Positions 1 through 9,757 of a stretch of 64,000 nt of DNA are shown one piece after another. The stretch covers positions 62,001 through 126,000 of the forward strand of contig NZ_JAKFZS010000003.1 in the NCBI RefSeq assembly GCF_021654285.1. The letters run 5' to 3'. The position numbers were made by a program, and so were the translations under genes. The number at the start of each line of letters is the position of its first letter. Positions within the stretch are counted from its first letter, which is position 1. Source of the DNA: Pseudoalteromonas luteoviolacea (GTDB lineage Bacteria; Pseudomonadota; Gammaproteobacteria; Enterobacterales; Alteromonadaceae). The notes under the pieces were generated by a model that did no database searches, had not been told where the DNA came from, and worked only from the letters and a program-made list of their open reading frames with translations.

Positions 1-2
1 AA

Positions 3-434
3 CAACAAACTGCACTGGCCAATATTCGTGTGGCAGGGCTGATTCAATTTGCACAACTCGATTTACGAGCATTAACCTATACGATACTCCGAGAGGCACC
101 GGTTAATTGGGCACAGTACAGTGACAATAAACAGATTATTTATACCGATCAGCTCGACAGATTTTGGCAAACAGCCACAATAGAAGATACTTTTATCGAT
201 GCTCTTATTACTCAAGGCAGTGATAAACGCTTTGTATTTAAAAATAGCACTCTATATGGAGTCAATGAGCAATTTCAATTTTGGCGTTATAACCTTTCTA
301 ACGAGCAATTTGAAGTACTTACCCAGCTGCCAAAAACTCTCGATTACCTTACCGATGTACGAGGCACAACGGCGTTAATATCATTGCGTATAAATGCTAA
401 AAAAGAGCTCGCTGAGCTAACTATCAGTAATTAA
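3..434 (+). CDS. C-terminal part of an unidentified protein (partial, runs off the left edge)
   Basis: The frame is open from the first bases of the window to the TAA at 432-434, so only the last ~143 residues are visible and the GTG at 30 is internal. The visible part has no hydrophobic segment. It alternates short strands rich in aromatic and polar residues (VNWAQYSDNKQIIYTD, RFVFKNSTLYGV, FQFWRYNLSN). This is reminiscent of the beta-propeller-like C-terminal halves of CadC-type winged-helix regulators that are common in Pseudoalteromonas. That assignment is an inference from texture only; no catalytic motif is seen. Without the N-terminus the function stays open. Confidence 0.5.
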   Translation, partial: QQTALANIRVAGLIQFAQLDLRALTYTILREAPVNWAQYSDNKQIIYTDQLDRFWQTATIEDTFIDALITQGSDKRFVFKNSTLYGVNEQFQFWRYNLSNEQFEVLTQLPKTLDYLTDVRGTTALISLRINAKKELAELTISN

Positions 435-880
435 TCAAAAAGATAAAAACCCAAACTCAGACGCACTTCAATCAATTTTGTTGCCGTCTAAACACAGTTT
501 GTACTTTTTAACTTACGTAAGCTCACAACCGAAATAAAAATGGCAGTGATTTATCTACCACATCATAGCCGGGCATCACAGTACTGGGCTATAGTTTTTA
601 AGTCCAGCCAACGAGAAGCCTAAACAAAAAACATAACCAATTGATAATAAACTAGAATATATAAAGCCACATCGAAAATGCTTATGCTTCCCAGTTCAGC
701 CCACCAGAATAAACAATGATGGAAAACATCAGGTTTAGCAAATAAATTACACCCCCAAAACCGTCACCAAAAATTAAAAAAACCAAGATGAAATAAAAAA
801 GAAATAAAAATGAAATATTTAATTATTAATATTTTCACCTAAAGGAAAAATAATTTTAACAAACCAACAAAGGAATACTT
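435..880. other. Intergenic region upstream of selD
   Basis: 446 bases without a supportable gene. The stretch from about 745 to 855 is very A+T rich with long A runs and probably holds the selD promoter; I could not fix a -35/-10 pair. A ribosome binding site (AAAGGA) lies 8-13 bases before the selD ATG. No tRNA, riboswitch fold or repeat was recognised. Confidence 0.5.
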
Positions 881-1930
881 ATGACAAGCTGTAACTTGCT
901 AGAACTTTCAGAGTCAGGTGGATGTGGGTGTAAAATTCCACCCAATATGCTAGGAAGGATTTTGAAAACAACCAGCCAAAACAATGATGCTATCGACCCT
1001 AACTTACTTCTGGGATTTGAAACATCTGATGATTGCGCAGTATATAATTTTGGCGACAAACACCTTTTGTTTTCTACTGACTTTTTTAGTTCCACTGTCA
1101 ACTCTCCTTACTTATTTGGAAAAATCGCAGCAGCAAATGCACTCAGTGACATTTATGCAACCGGTGGAAAGCCATTAATCGTTAATTCGATTCTGGCATT
1201 TCCTCCCGAAGATATTCCAATGCCCTATGTAGAGGATATGATCAAAGGCGCACAAGAAGTACTCACACAATGTAATGCAAAAAATGTTGGTGGCCATACC
1301 ATAAAAAATGCCCAACCTTTATATGGATTTGCAGTTATCGGAGAAGCCCAGCAGCACCAGATAAAAAGGAATAACACCCCGCAAGTAGGTGACTTAGTCA
1401 TAATCACGAAACCTATTGGGATTGGTGTACTTTCCAATGCATTAAAAATGAATTTACTTAATGAAGATGCGTTACCTGAGCATACAATTGAATATATTAC
1501 CCGTGTAAATAAGATAGGCTATGAGCTAGGCAAACTTTCCGGTGTACATTCTATGACCGATATAACAGGATTTGGTCTCATTGGTCACCTAAGTGAAATG
1601 GTTGAGAATTCGAATTTCGATGTTTCTATTGATACATCAGATATCCCGCTTATTGATGGAGTGAAAGAGCTGTGTATCAAGGCAACTAAAAATCCCAGCG
1701 GGACATTTAATAACATCAGCCGATATGCCAAATATTTACAGTATAAAAATGATATCAGCGAAGAGCTTAAGCTGCTTTTACATGACCCGCAAACCAATGG
1801 CGGTTTATTAATTACCGTTGACCAACAAACCTATGAAAGCCAATTAGCAGCTTTATCTGACTCCTACCCTGATCACTTTCATGTTATTGGTCAAGTCAAT
1901 CAAGGTTCTGGGAAGATAATACTAAAATGA
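881..1930 (+). CDS. selD: Selenide, water dikinase (selenophosphate synthetase)
   Basis: Makes selenophosphate from selenide and ATP, the selenium donor for selenocysteine, 2-selenouridine and other selenium metabolites; cytosolic. The 349-residue protein matches the family length. Near the N-terminus is the catalytic Gly-rich loop GGCGCK, with Cys15 and Lys18 at the places of the catalytic Cys17 and Lys20 of the E. coli enzyme. Later motifs include DDCAVY, STDFF, GGKP, GGHTIK, TKPIGIGVL, TDITGFGLIGH and DPQTNGGLL, all typical of SelD. The nucleophile is Cys, not selenocysteine. The start is chosen from the AAAGGA site before the ATG. The stop overlaps the next start by 4 bases (ATGA), so it is the first gene of a selD-transporter-desulfurase operon. 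Confidence 0.96.
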   Translation: MTSCNLLELSESGGCGCKIPPNMLGRILKTTSQNNDAIDPNLLLGFETSDDCAVYNFGDKHLLFSTDFFSSTVNSPYLFGKIAAANALSDIYATGGKPLIVNSILAFPPEDIPMPYVEDMIKGAQEVLTQCNAKNVGGHTIKNAQPLYGFAVIGEAQQHQIKRNNTPQVGDLVIITKPIGIGVLSNALKMNLLNEDALPEHTIEYITRVNKIGYELGKLSGVHSMTDITGFGLIGHLSEMVENSNFDVSIDTSDIPLIDGVKELCIKATKNPSGTFNNISRYAKYLQYKNDISEELKLLLHDPQTNGGLLITVDQQTYESQLAALSDSYPDHFHVIGQVNQGSGKIILK

Positions 1931-2694
1931 ATCCAGAGCTACTTGTTGGACTTTTTGGCATCTTAACAGGGTGCCTTTCAGGGCTATTAGGTATTGGTGG
2001 TGGGATCCTACTTGCGCCATTATTGATTATTTTTATGCCGTTAATAAGCAGTGTGCAATTCACTTTACTCACAATTACGGGTTTAACAACTGCACAAAGC
2101 TTTTTTGGTTCAAGCAGTGCCATGCTTCACCTTGCTAAAAGCAAAATGCAGGACAATACCTTAATTTATCGTTTTGGTATCCCTATGGGCCTTGCAAGTT
2201 TAGCGATCTCATTCTTTGCGCTTCATATCCCAGAGCAAGTAGTACTCATTGTTTTTTCTTTGTTGGCGATTTGCTCTGTGCTGATAGCCTTACTTGACCG
2301 CACATTGGAAAAGTACTTCTCAGACATTAACCTCAAGCGTACTCCCGCCCTGCCAGTCATTGGCATCTCGCTTGGTTTATTATGCGGTGCTGTCGGTCAA
2401 GGTGGCGGGTTTATTTACCTACCTATTATGATATATGTCTTTCGTTGCAGCCCCAAGGTAGCCATAGCTTCTGCCCCCATTATTGGTGTGTTGTCTTCAA
2501 TCAGTCTTTTTTCTGGTCGAGCGCTGAGCGACACTCTGGATTGGTGGCTATGCCTCTACTTAGTCATAGGCATTTTTATTGGCGCCAAAATTGGGGCTCT
2601 TGCTTCCCTTAGGCTCAATGAAACTATTCTAAAAAAGTGTATCAATGTATTCATTTTTTTAAGCTCATTAAAAATTATTTCTATGGCACTTTAG
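1927..2694 (+). CDS. TSUP (TauE/SafE, YfcA-like) membrane transporter
   Basis: 255 residues with about eight hydrophobic segments in two similar halves, each with a Gly-rich signature (GCLSGLLGIGGGILLAPLL near the start, GLLCGAVGQGGGFIYLPIM near residue 150). This is the pattern of the 4-toluene sulfonate uptake permease / TauE-SafE family, which moves sulfite, sulfonates and related anions across the inner membrane. Its ATG overlaps the selD stop by 4 bases, implying translational coupling. Being held between selD and a cysteine desulfurase-like gene, it may carry a selenium or sulfur oxyanion; the substrate is an inference from context. Family assignment is firm. Confidence 0.88.
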   Translation: MNPELLVGLFGILTGCLSGLLGIGGGILLAPLLIIFMPLISSVQFTLLTITGLTTAQSFFGSSSAMLHLAKSKMQDNTLIYRFGIPMGLASLAISFFALHIPEQVVLIVFSLLAICSVLIALLDRTLEKYFSDINLKRTPALPVIGISLGLLCGAVGQGGGFIYLPIMIYVFRCSPKVAIASAPIIGVLSSISLFSGRALSDTLDWWLCLYLVIGIFIGAKIGALASLRLNETILKKCINVFIFLSSLKIISMAL

Positions 2695-2715
2695 AAAGAC
2701 AATCTCATCAAAAAA

Positions 2716-2735
2716 GCAGGCTCTTAAACCTGCTA
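2716..2735. other. Intercistronic hairpin
   Basis: AGCAGG and CCTGCT form a 6-bp stem with an 8-base loop in the 68-base gap before the desulfurase gene. There is no T run, so it is more likely an mRNA-stability or processing hairpin than a terminator. Confidence 0.35.
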
Positions 2736-2762
2736 TAAAACAAAAAATTATTAAGGAAAATT

Positions 2763-3908
2763 ATGATTAATGCGGATATTAGTGGCTCTGCCCCCGTCAA
2801 ACCGGAAGTGATTGAGCTGTTAAATGAGTACTTCAAACTCAATAAATTTGCCAACCCCAATTCAAACCACCGCTTAGGCTGTCAACTGTATAATGAGATG
2901 GAACAAAGTCGAGGTGAGTTGTGTTCATTACTCAACTGTGACGCTGAAAATATCGTATTTAATAGTGGCTCTACCGAAGGCATTCGCTCGATATTTTTCC
3001 ATTTATTTGAGCATGAAAAAATTAATAACTCCATTATTTTTTACTCTGCTCTAGAGCACTCAGCGACGCTTGAAAATATCAAATACTATCAGGGCAAGGG
3101 GATTGAAGCCGTTGAAATATCACACTTTAAAAATGGTTTACTCAACATTGAAGATTTACGAGTAAAGCTGGAAAACTGCCACAAAAGAAATATCCTTATC
3201 GCAGTTATGGCGGCGCATAATGAGACCGGTATTGTTCAAGATTATCGGCAAATAGGTGCTCTTGCACATCGCTTCAATGCAAAATATTTTAGCGACACCA
3301 CGCAATTAATAGGCAAGTTGCCCTTTAGTTTTGAATCTAGCAACATCGATTTCGCTGTCGCCTCAGGACACAAATTTGGCGCGTTGCCCGGCTCAGGCTT
3401 TTTATTGCTAGAAAATCCATGGCACTTTAAACCCCTGATGATAGGAGGAGGGCAAGAAAACTCGCTAAGAGCAGGAACCCAAAACTATTTGGGGGTTGCA
3501 TCACTGGCAATCGCTTTGAAAGCAACATCTCAGGATATGAAAAATAACGAAGAAATTGAATCAGTTCAACACGCTTTTGAACACGATTTAAAAACCAAGT
3601 TCCCATCTAGCAATATTTTAGGTGACAGTGTACAACGGGTACCCGGTATTACATTTTGCGCATTAGGCAACTTAAAGCGCAGTAAAATTCAAAATCTCTT
3701 TGACCAAGAAGGCATTTTAATCACATCGGGTTCTGCCTGTTCTGATAAAAAGAACGCAGCTTCAAGGACGGCTTTACACTTGGGTTATGATAAACATATC
3801 GCGCAAGAAACCATACGAATCAGTTTAGGTTTAGGCGCATCAGCATCCATTTATCGTCAACTTATCAGCCTACTTGATGAGCTTGCAACGCATGATTTGG
3901 TGGCATAA
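2763..3908 (+). CDS. Class V aminotransferase: NifS/IscS-like cysteine desulfurase or selenocysteine lyase
   Basis: PLP enzyme of fold type I, 381 residues. The PLP lysine is Lys204 in SGHKFG, preceded by the SDTTQ strand. The flexible catalytic-Cys loop is present as SGSACS with Cys326. Other family marks are NSGSTEGIR, MAAHNETG and RAGTQN. It would take sulfur or selenium from cysteine/selenocysteine as an enzyme-bound per(seleno)sulfide. Coming right behind selD and a transporter (68-base gap, TAAGGA site before the ATG), it plausibly feeds selenide to SelD; whether it prefers selenocysteine cannot be told from sequence. The SGSACS loop is closer to IscS/NifS (group I) than to SufS. No isc or suf scaffold gene is nearby, which argues against general Fe-S assembly. 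Confidence 0.88.
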   Translation: MINADISGSAPVKPEVIELLNEYFKLNKFANPNSNHRLGCQLYNEMEQSRGELCSLLNCDAENIVFNSGSTEGIRSIFFHLFEHEKINNSIIFYSALEHSATLENIKYYQGKGIEAVEISHFKNGLLNIEDLRVKLENCHKRNILIAVMAAHNETGIVQDYRQIGALAHRFNAKYFSDTTQLIGKLPFSFESSNIDFAVASGHKFGALPGSGFLLLENPWHFKPLMIGGGQENSLRAGTQNYLGVASLAIALKATSQDMKNNEEIESVQHAFEHDLKTKFPSSNILGDSVQRVPGITFCALGNLKRSKIQNLFDQEGILITSGSACSDKKNAASRTALHLGYDKHIAQETIRISLGLGASASIYRQLISLLDELATHDLVA

Positions 3909-4147
3909 CCCTTTCACTTACCGACTGGATACATCCCACTTCTAGCTAGTCAACTTTTACAGGTGTTTTATCACTATACAAAGCACCTGTAAGAGGCGAG
4001 GTTGGTAGAACAACATTACTCATGTTTAGATGAGGGAATTCTATCGTACAAGATAACCGCATAAGTTTTCTTCTTGCGAGCCGAGTATTATCAGCAAGTG
4101 GCTCACCGTCAAACGAATGAACTTACTGGTAGCAAAGATCAAAAAAA

Positions 4148-4210
4148 CAAGCTATTGCTTGGGTTTTTCGTATTAGCTTATGAGCTAGGGGATGATTACA
4201 TCATGCCGCC
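4148..4210. repeat. Left 63-bp direct repeat: copy of the groEL 3' end and terminator
   Basis: Identical over 63 bases to 7999-8061. It contains the last few groEL codons (minus strand), the stop codon and most of the terminator hairpin. Two C residues of the hairpin stem are missing just outside the match, so this copy keeps only a 5-bp stem (CAAGC/GCTTG). It is the left boundary of a 3.9-kb segment and looks like an attachment-site type duplication. Confidence 0.85.
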
Positions 4211-4271
4211 TAATTACAGCCTAAATATTTGTTTTATTTAAACTATTCAAATTAAAGAAAGTAGTGACACC

Positions 4272-4288
4272 CCACTTTATACCCCTAA
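4272..4288. repeat. 17-bp direct repeat, copy 1
   Basis: CCACTTTATACCCCTAA occurs here and again at 5510-5526, flanking the unknown gene at 4523-5233. It may be the scar of a small insertion; chance is possible but unlikely at this length so close together. Confidence 0.5.
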
Positions 4289-4326
4289 TGAAATAGACGG
4301 TAAATTTATTTTTCATCCAGTTATAT

Positions 4327-4347
4327 ATCAATAGAACTTCTATTGAT
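4327..4347. repeat. Perfect palindrome (10-bp arms, 1-base centre)
   Basis: ATCAATAGAA and TTCTATTGAT are exact reverse complements around a single C. It lies about 175 bases before the next gene. It could be an operator or a cruciform remnant of a repeat family; role unknown. Confidence 0.45.
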
Positions 4348-4522
4348 ACCAATTTGGTGTATACCAGAGTGCTAATTTACACTTTTTTCGTTGCAAATTA
4401 GATCTGATCCAAATAGCAGTTAACAATCGACTTTATATTTTTTGATTCTATAGTTGAATATGTTAAAGAGAATACTTAACGTGTCGATAACAAGTTTAGA
4501 TGGAAACATACAAGGAACAAGT

Positions 4523-5233
4523 ATGAAAATCGATACGCAAGGTGATAGCTTGATACAACCCGTCGCTTCTCTCGCGAATAAAGAGCAAGCGTCAACACAA
4601 AGCAATAAAGCTGAACTGTCAAATAAACTAGGCATGCTTGCTGACGTCTATTATAAAAACTCAGTCAAAGCTCCTACACCAACTTATGATCGACCCCTTT
4701 CTATGTCATCTAACGATGAAGTTGTAACAAAAACGGCAGATGAAGCGCTGGATGGTATCGCACTTGCAACCGTTCACCTATACACACCAAGCGGAGATCT
4801 TTCTCAGTCAGTTGAACAAATGACTAAACAATACAAAAGTATTATGTCTGAGCTTAATGAGCAGCAACCACAGCTAGCAAATAAAGACTGGGGTATTTCA
4901 ATAGCGGAATCTGGCGAACTACAAGTTACGGGTTCTTTAACGGAAGATGAGCGAACATTGGTAGAACAAACGCTCAATAACAACGATGAATTTGTTGCTG
5001 CTGCGAATGAGTTTAAGTCTAGCTATTTAAAGAACATTGATATGGAAGTACGTGGATGGGCAAGGTATGACGTTAACGAGGAAAACTTTTCTCAAATTTT
5101 TGATCTTAAAGATATGCTAGACAGTTCAAAGGCCGATGGTGAATTTAAAAGTGCATGGGGCTATGAAAGTAACTGGATGAAGTTACACGATAACATTTCT
5201 TCGCAACTGAGTAGTAAAGCAAGTAAATACTGA
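4523..5233 (+). CDS. Unrecognised acidic soluble protein
   Basis: I do not recognise this protein. I choose the ATG at 4523 because an AAGGA site sits at the proper distance before it. The frame also stays open upstream to a TTG at 4454 and an ATG at 4460, which lack a ribosome site. From 4523 the product is 236 residues, with no signal peptide and no membrane segment. It is rich in Ser, Asn, Glu and Asp, with helical stretches in the C-terminal half (around QIFDLKDMLDSS). The gene stands alone between two 17-base direct repeats and is followed by a terminator at 5557-5592. It belongs to the segment bounded by the groEL-end repeats, so it is probably acquired. Confidence 0.7.
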   Translation: MKIDTQGDSLIQPVASLANKEQASTQSNKAELSNKLGMLADVYYKNSVKAPTPTYDRPLSMSSNDEVVTKTADEALDGIALATVHLYTPSGDLSQSVEQMTKQYKSIMSELNEQQPQLANKDWGISIAESGELQVTGSLTEDERTLVEQTLNNNDEFVAAANEFKSSYLKNIDMEVRGWARYDVNEENFSQIFDLKDMLDSSKADGEFKSAWGYESNWMKLHDNISSQLSSKASKY

Positions 5234-5509
5234 GGGGCAAAGAGCTTCTAAACATCATAGAAGCCCTTGTATCGTTATGACGGGTTGCTAGAGATCAGGT
5301 CTTGATCACAAATGTGACCAAAGTAAGCATAAATTTAAACATTTGCAATTGTTTGCTTTTTAACTAGTGGCCTTCGTTTTATGTAGATCTTGTTGAGCTG
5401 AAGTAACTTATGTAGGAATAAGCGCACGGTAAAAAGCCGCGTCTATTTGACACTAGCTACTTAATTTGAACTTCTTGTTAAAAAGACACATGGGCGTTAA
5501 ATCGATACT

Positions 5510-5526
5510 CCACTTTATACCCCTAA
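5510..5526. repeat. 17-bp direct repeat, copy 2
   Basis: Second exact copy of CCACTTTATACCCCTAA (see 4272-4288), located between the unknown gene and the terminator. Confidence 0.5.
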
Positions 5527-5556
5527 CAATGATGAAGCCTTAGCAAAATTTAGACA

Positions 5557-5592
5557 CAAAAAAACCCTAACATCAATGTGCTAGGGTTTTTC
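5557..5592. terminator. Rho-independent terminator (works on either strand)
   Basis: AAAACCCTA and TAGGGTTTT form a stem around an A-T rich loop, with an A run before and a T run after, so it could end transcription from both sides. Confidence 0.7.
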
Positions 5593-5619
5593 TAAAAAGC
5601 GATTTGGACCGATTTTTAC

Positions 5620-5700
5620 GTCGGGTAAGGAGTAGCCATTGCTGGCTACTCCTCCCCTAAGAACCGTACGAGCGAGTTTGCCCGCATACGGCTCAAGCCT
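5620..5700 (-). mobile_element. Group II intron 3' end: domains V and VI
   Basis: Read on the minus strand, 5694-5661 is a 34-base domain V: it opens GAGCCGTATGCG, has a GCAAACTC-type turn and closes CGTACGGTTC. Domain VI follows as a long hairpin (GGAGTAGCCA, GCAA loop, TGGCTACTCC) with an unpaired A near TTACCC as the likely branch point. The 3' splice end would fall at ...GAC near 5620. The arrangement and 34-base length match bacterial group II introns. The catalytic 5' part (domains I-III) is not in the window, so the intron is a remnant. Confidence 0.85.
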
Positions 5701-5732
5701 TTATAAGTCAGTACCTGAGTACAGACCGGCGA

Positions 5733-6061
5733 TCAACCTTTTGTGATATAAAGCACAATTATGATTGTAACTATTAATCCCAATATCCCAACTGAGATGT
5801 TTAAAGCTGTCAGTCTATTAGGCAGCGTCCATTCTGAGCCTTTCTTACCAAAGTTCTCACAAGTTGAAATGCCTTCATCGTGATTTGTACTTTACTAAAG
5901 ATAACTCCATCATCATGGCTTTGCTCCTGACCTTGTATATACCCTTTAGAAATAAGCTGTGACATTATTATTGCCTTTTTGACATCAAAATCACAATAAA
6001 AACCATAAGGATCGTCTTGATCTTTAACTTGATTTAACAGTTCAAAATGCTCACTGTTCAT
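5733..6061 (-). pseudogene. Small unknown protein, possibly frameshifted, with a C-terminal membrane segment in the next frame
   Basis: From the ATG at 6061 an 83-residue frame runs to a stop at 5810-5812. It encodes a small helical, winged-helix-like protein (VKKAIIMSQLISKGYI, VQITMKAFQLV). From about 5845 a second minus-strand frame continues without stop to 5733 and reads like a real protein end: Trp-Thr-Leu-Pro followed by a clear membrane span (SVGILGLIVTIIIVLYI). A single-base shift near 5830-5845 would join the two into one protein of ~109 residues. Either the gene is broken or these are two overlapping genes. It sits, oddly, between the intron-encoded reading frame and domain V of the intron remnant. 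Function unknown. Confidence 0.45.
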
Positions 6062-6128
6062 AAGTGCAAACTTGTTTTGGTTTAATTTCGACCTGTTGTA
6101 CCATGAAAAAACCCATAAGTACTTGGAC

Positions 6129-6497
6129 CTAAATTAAGTGTAATTGCCTATGACAATTGGGATACAACAACACTAAGTTACTTAGCTCATCTGAGCCGCC
6201 TTTTACCCTTTCCATAATATGATGGATATTCCATCCTGTTTCTTTGGTAATCGTCTGGCGGCATAGTGGGCAGCGATGCTGCTGTCTGAGCCACAGCGTT
6301 AGTACTTTACGTTGACCTTGCATTGAATCACGCCAAGCTCGCTCAAGGCGCTGCTCGAAATATGTTTCAAATGCTAAGTCATACGGATTAGCGTCCGCTT
6401 TGATCTTAGTGTGTCGCTTTATCACGGTGTCATTGATGTATATCAATCGCTTATCAAAACCATCGATTGTTATACCGGAAAATGTCCAATTACATTA
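6129..6497 (-). pseudogene. C-terminal fragment of a group II intron reverse transcriptase/maturase (HNH endonuclease domain)
   Basis: The ~105 residues carry the end of a group II intron-encoded protein: the linker IKRHTKIKADANPYD, then CPLC, then the HNH core with HH in WNIHHIMERVKGG and NCHRQLH. In such proteins this domain cuts the target DNA for retrohoming. The reverse transcriptase and maturase domains are missing. Homology reaches back to about 6480, and a stop codon at 6497 ends the frame upstream, so the usual ~450 upstream residues are gone. Domain V of the intron is found ~430 bases downstream on the same strand. A TTG at 6446 could start the remaining frame but this is unlikely to be a functional gene. 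Confidence 0.85.
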
Positions 6498-6703
6498 ATA
6501 GTAATAAGGAATACTCATCCCAGATAATTAAATACAACTATTCACCCCGACCTTTATCGTTTTAGAGTATATTAATTAATATTATTTCGCTGATTATTTA
6601 TATGTTGCCAGCCTTTATATATTGCAATAAATTTACAAAAACAATACAGTAACACAACAGTGTAAACTAGGTAAATTTTAATTAAAAACAGGAATAAGGA
6701 ATC

Positions 6704-7000
6704 GTGACTGTGAGGGACAGGCCACATATGATAACTGGAGACGATTTAAAAAATATGCGTCTTCTTGCAGGCAAAACACAAAAGCAAATGGCCGATTTAG
6801 TTGGTATTTCGAGAGACACTTATCTCAACTACGAAAAAGAAGTCAGTAAAATACCATTGGAATACTTTGTCGTCTGGAGTAAGGTATGTAAAATTGACTT
6901 TACGTCTATTTTTAAACAACTAACAGATTGTAAATTCAGCGTACAATCAAAGGGCATTTTAATCGCGAAGAGACGCATAAAGGGAACTGAGAATGAATAG
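6704..7000 (+). CDS. Helix-turn-helix (Cro/CI-type) transcriptional regulator
   Basis: 98 residues. A Cro/CI-family HTH spans roughly residues 10-65 (LKNMRLLAGKTQKQMADLVG, then ISRDTYLNYEK as recognition helix). A short basic tail follows (KRRIKG). I use the GTG at 6704 because an AATAAGGA site stands just before it. The gene is first of a tight set: its stop overlaps the start of a 54-codon reading frame by 8 bases, and a membrane protein follows 4 bases later. It is probably the autoregulator of this set. Confidence 0.8.
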   Translation: MTVRDRPHMITGDDLKNMRLLAGKTQKQMADLVGISRDTYLNYEKEVSKIPLEYFVVWSKVCKIDFTSIFKQLTDCKFSVQSKGILIAKRRIKGTENE

Positions 7001-7157
7001 TAAGCCTAATCTAAAAAAACGTAGCCTTAAGAAATTAACTCAGAAACAATCAATGTTTATTTCAGGTGGTACTGGAACCGCTAAGCCCACGGAACCACAG
7101 CGTGTTAACATTATCCTTTCTCACTCAATTGCCACTATAAAGTGTGATCTAGGGTGA
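6993..7157 (+). CDS. 54-residue peptide, possible precursor or leader peptide
   Basis: ATG at 6993 (overlapping the HTH gene stop by 8 bases) to TGA at 7155-7157. The N-terminal half is strongly basic (Lys/Arg at 8 of the first 18 residues, LKKRSLKKLTQK). Then come SMFISGG and a Gly/Thr/Pro-rich stretch (TGTAKPTEP). A basic LKK...LKKLT leader followed by a double glycine resembles small peptide precursors in Pseudoalteromonas and Shewanella genomes that precede membrane proteins. That reading is an inference. The tail has one Cys (residue 51). Overlap on one side and a 4-base gap on the other support translation. Confidence 0.5.
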   Translation: MNSKPNLKKRSLKKLTQKQSMFISGGTGTAKPTEPQRVNIILSHSIATIKCDLG

Positions 7158-7161
7158 TGAA

Positions 7162-7797
7162 GTGAATGCATTCAACTTATTAGTTATTTCCGTGGCAGCA
7201 ATCGCATTCACTGCAATACAGTATGCCGATGCTGACGCTTATGTGTTGTCAATACTTGGCTTAACAGCTGCTGTTATGTTTATAAAAAGAAACAACATCA
7301 ATGTTATTCATATTTGTGGCATAGTGTTTATAACAGCATTATTAGAATATTGCATCATATTGCTTACCTTTCATCAAAGGAATATTCCTACTATATATTG
7401 GGGCTCTTTAATATTCGGTATACAAATATTCATTTGCTATGTGACTATAAAGGCTTTAATTCTACGAACATATCTATCACGAAAGCTACTGGCTTTTACC
7501 AATAGTGACAAATTTAATGATGTCAATATGACTCATGCAGAAGGTATTCTAGCTGGATTGTATCGTATTATTACCCTAGTACTTTGGCTCGCACTCATAG
7601 AAAACTTACTGAGGCACTTAGAACAACTGGGCATTAGTAAAAATATTGCAAGTGTTTTTCAAGGTTTGACTTTAGTTTATGATAACTATGAAATTTTGAT
7701 ATACCCATTAAGAGCTATAATTTGTGGCGTTGTCCTATCATTGCTCATAGTATCCAAAATTGACACTGATCGACTCGAAAGACAGCAAGCTATTTAA
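7162..7797 (+). CDS. Unknown integral membrane protein (about five or six spans)
   Basis: 211 residues, strongly hydrophobic. Spans are visible near residues 3-20, 25-42, 48-68, 80-102, 130-150 and 180-200. There is no conserved catalytic motif and no family I can name. The GTG at 7162 is the first start after the stop of the 54-codon frame, 4 bases away, so the three genes 6704-7797 look co-transcribed. A role in immunity to, or export of, the small peptide is conceivable but only from context. Confidence 0.7.
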   Translation: MNAFNLLVISVAAIAFTAIQYADADAYVLSILGLTAAVMFIKRNNINVIHICGIVFITALLEYCIILLTFHQRNIPTIYWGSLIFGIQIFICYVTIKALILRTYLSRKLLAFTNSDKFNDVNMTHAEGILAGLYRIITLVLWLALIENLLRHLEQLGISKNIASVFQGLTLVYDNYEILIYPLRAIICGVVLSLLIVSKIDTDRLERQQAI

Positions 7798-7998
7798 TTA
7801 GTCTTCCTAGCCTTTAAAAACATAAGCTACTTAGGCTGTGTAATTATTTATAAGACCGGCCTAAGAATGAAAGATAAAAACACTCCAAAAATAAAAACAC
7901 GGATAATAACCTCAAATAACTAACCAGAACTTACACATTGACATGCCCAGCAGGTTTGTCACCCAGCCACGCCGCTAAATCAGTAAAATAAAAAAACC

Positions 7999-9708
<1,710 letters not shown>

Positions 9709-9757
9709 CTAAATTCTTTTCGTTAAAAGCTACTGTGTTTTTCTTACAAGCTACTGC

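Larger units (their letters stand above)
3909..4522. other. Gene-poor stretch with inverted repeats and the left groEL-end copy
   Basis: About 610 bases without a convincing gene. It holds an inverted repeat TTACAGGTG/CACCTGTAA (3957-3965 and 3984-3992) shortly after the desulfurase stop, possibly a weak terminator; a 63-base copy of the groEL 3' end (4148-4210); one copy of a 17-base direct repeat (4272-4288); and a 10-bp-arm palindrome (4327-4347). Confidence 0.6.

Noticed and set aside
3950..4115. Minus-strand frame of ~55 codons without stop
   Set aside because: Overlaps an inverted repeat, has no ribosome site or family likeness, and lies outside the island repeat; probably chance.
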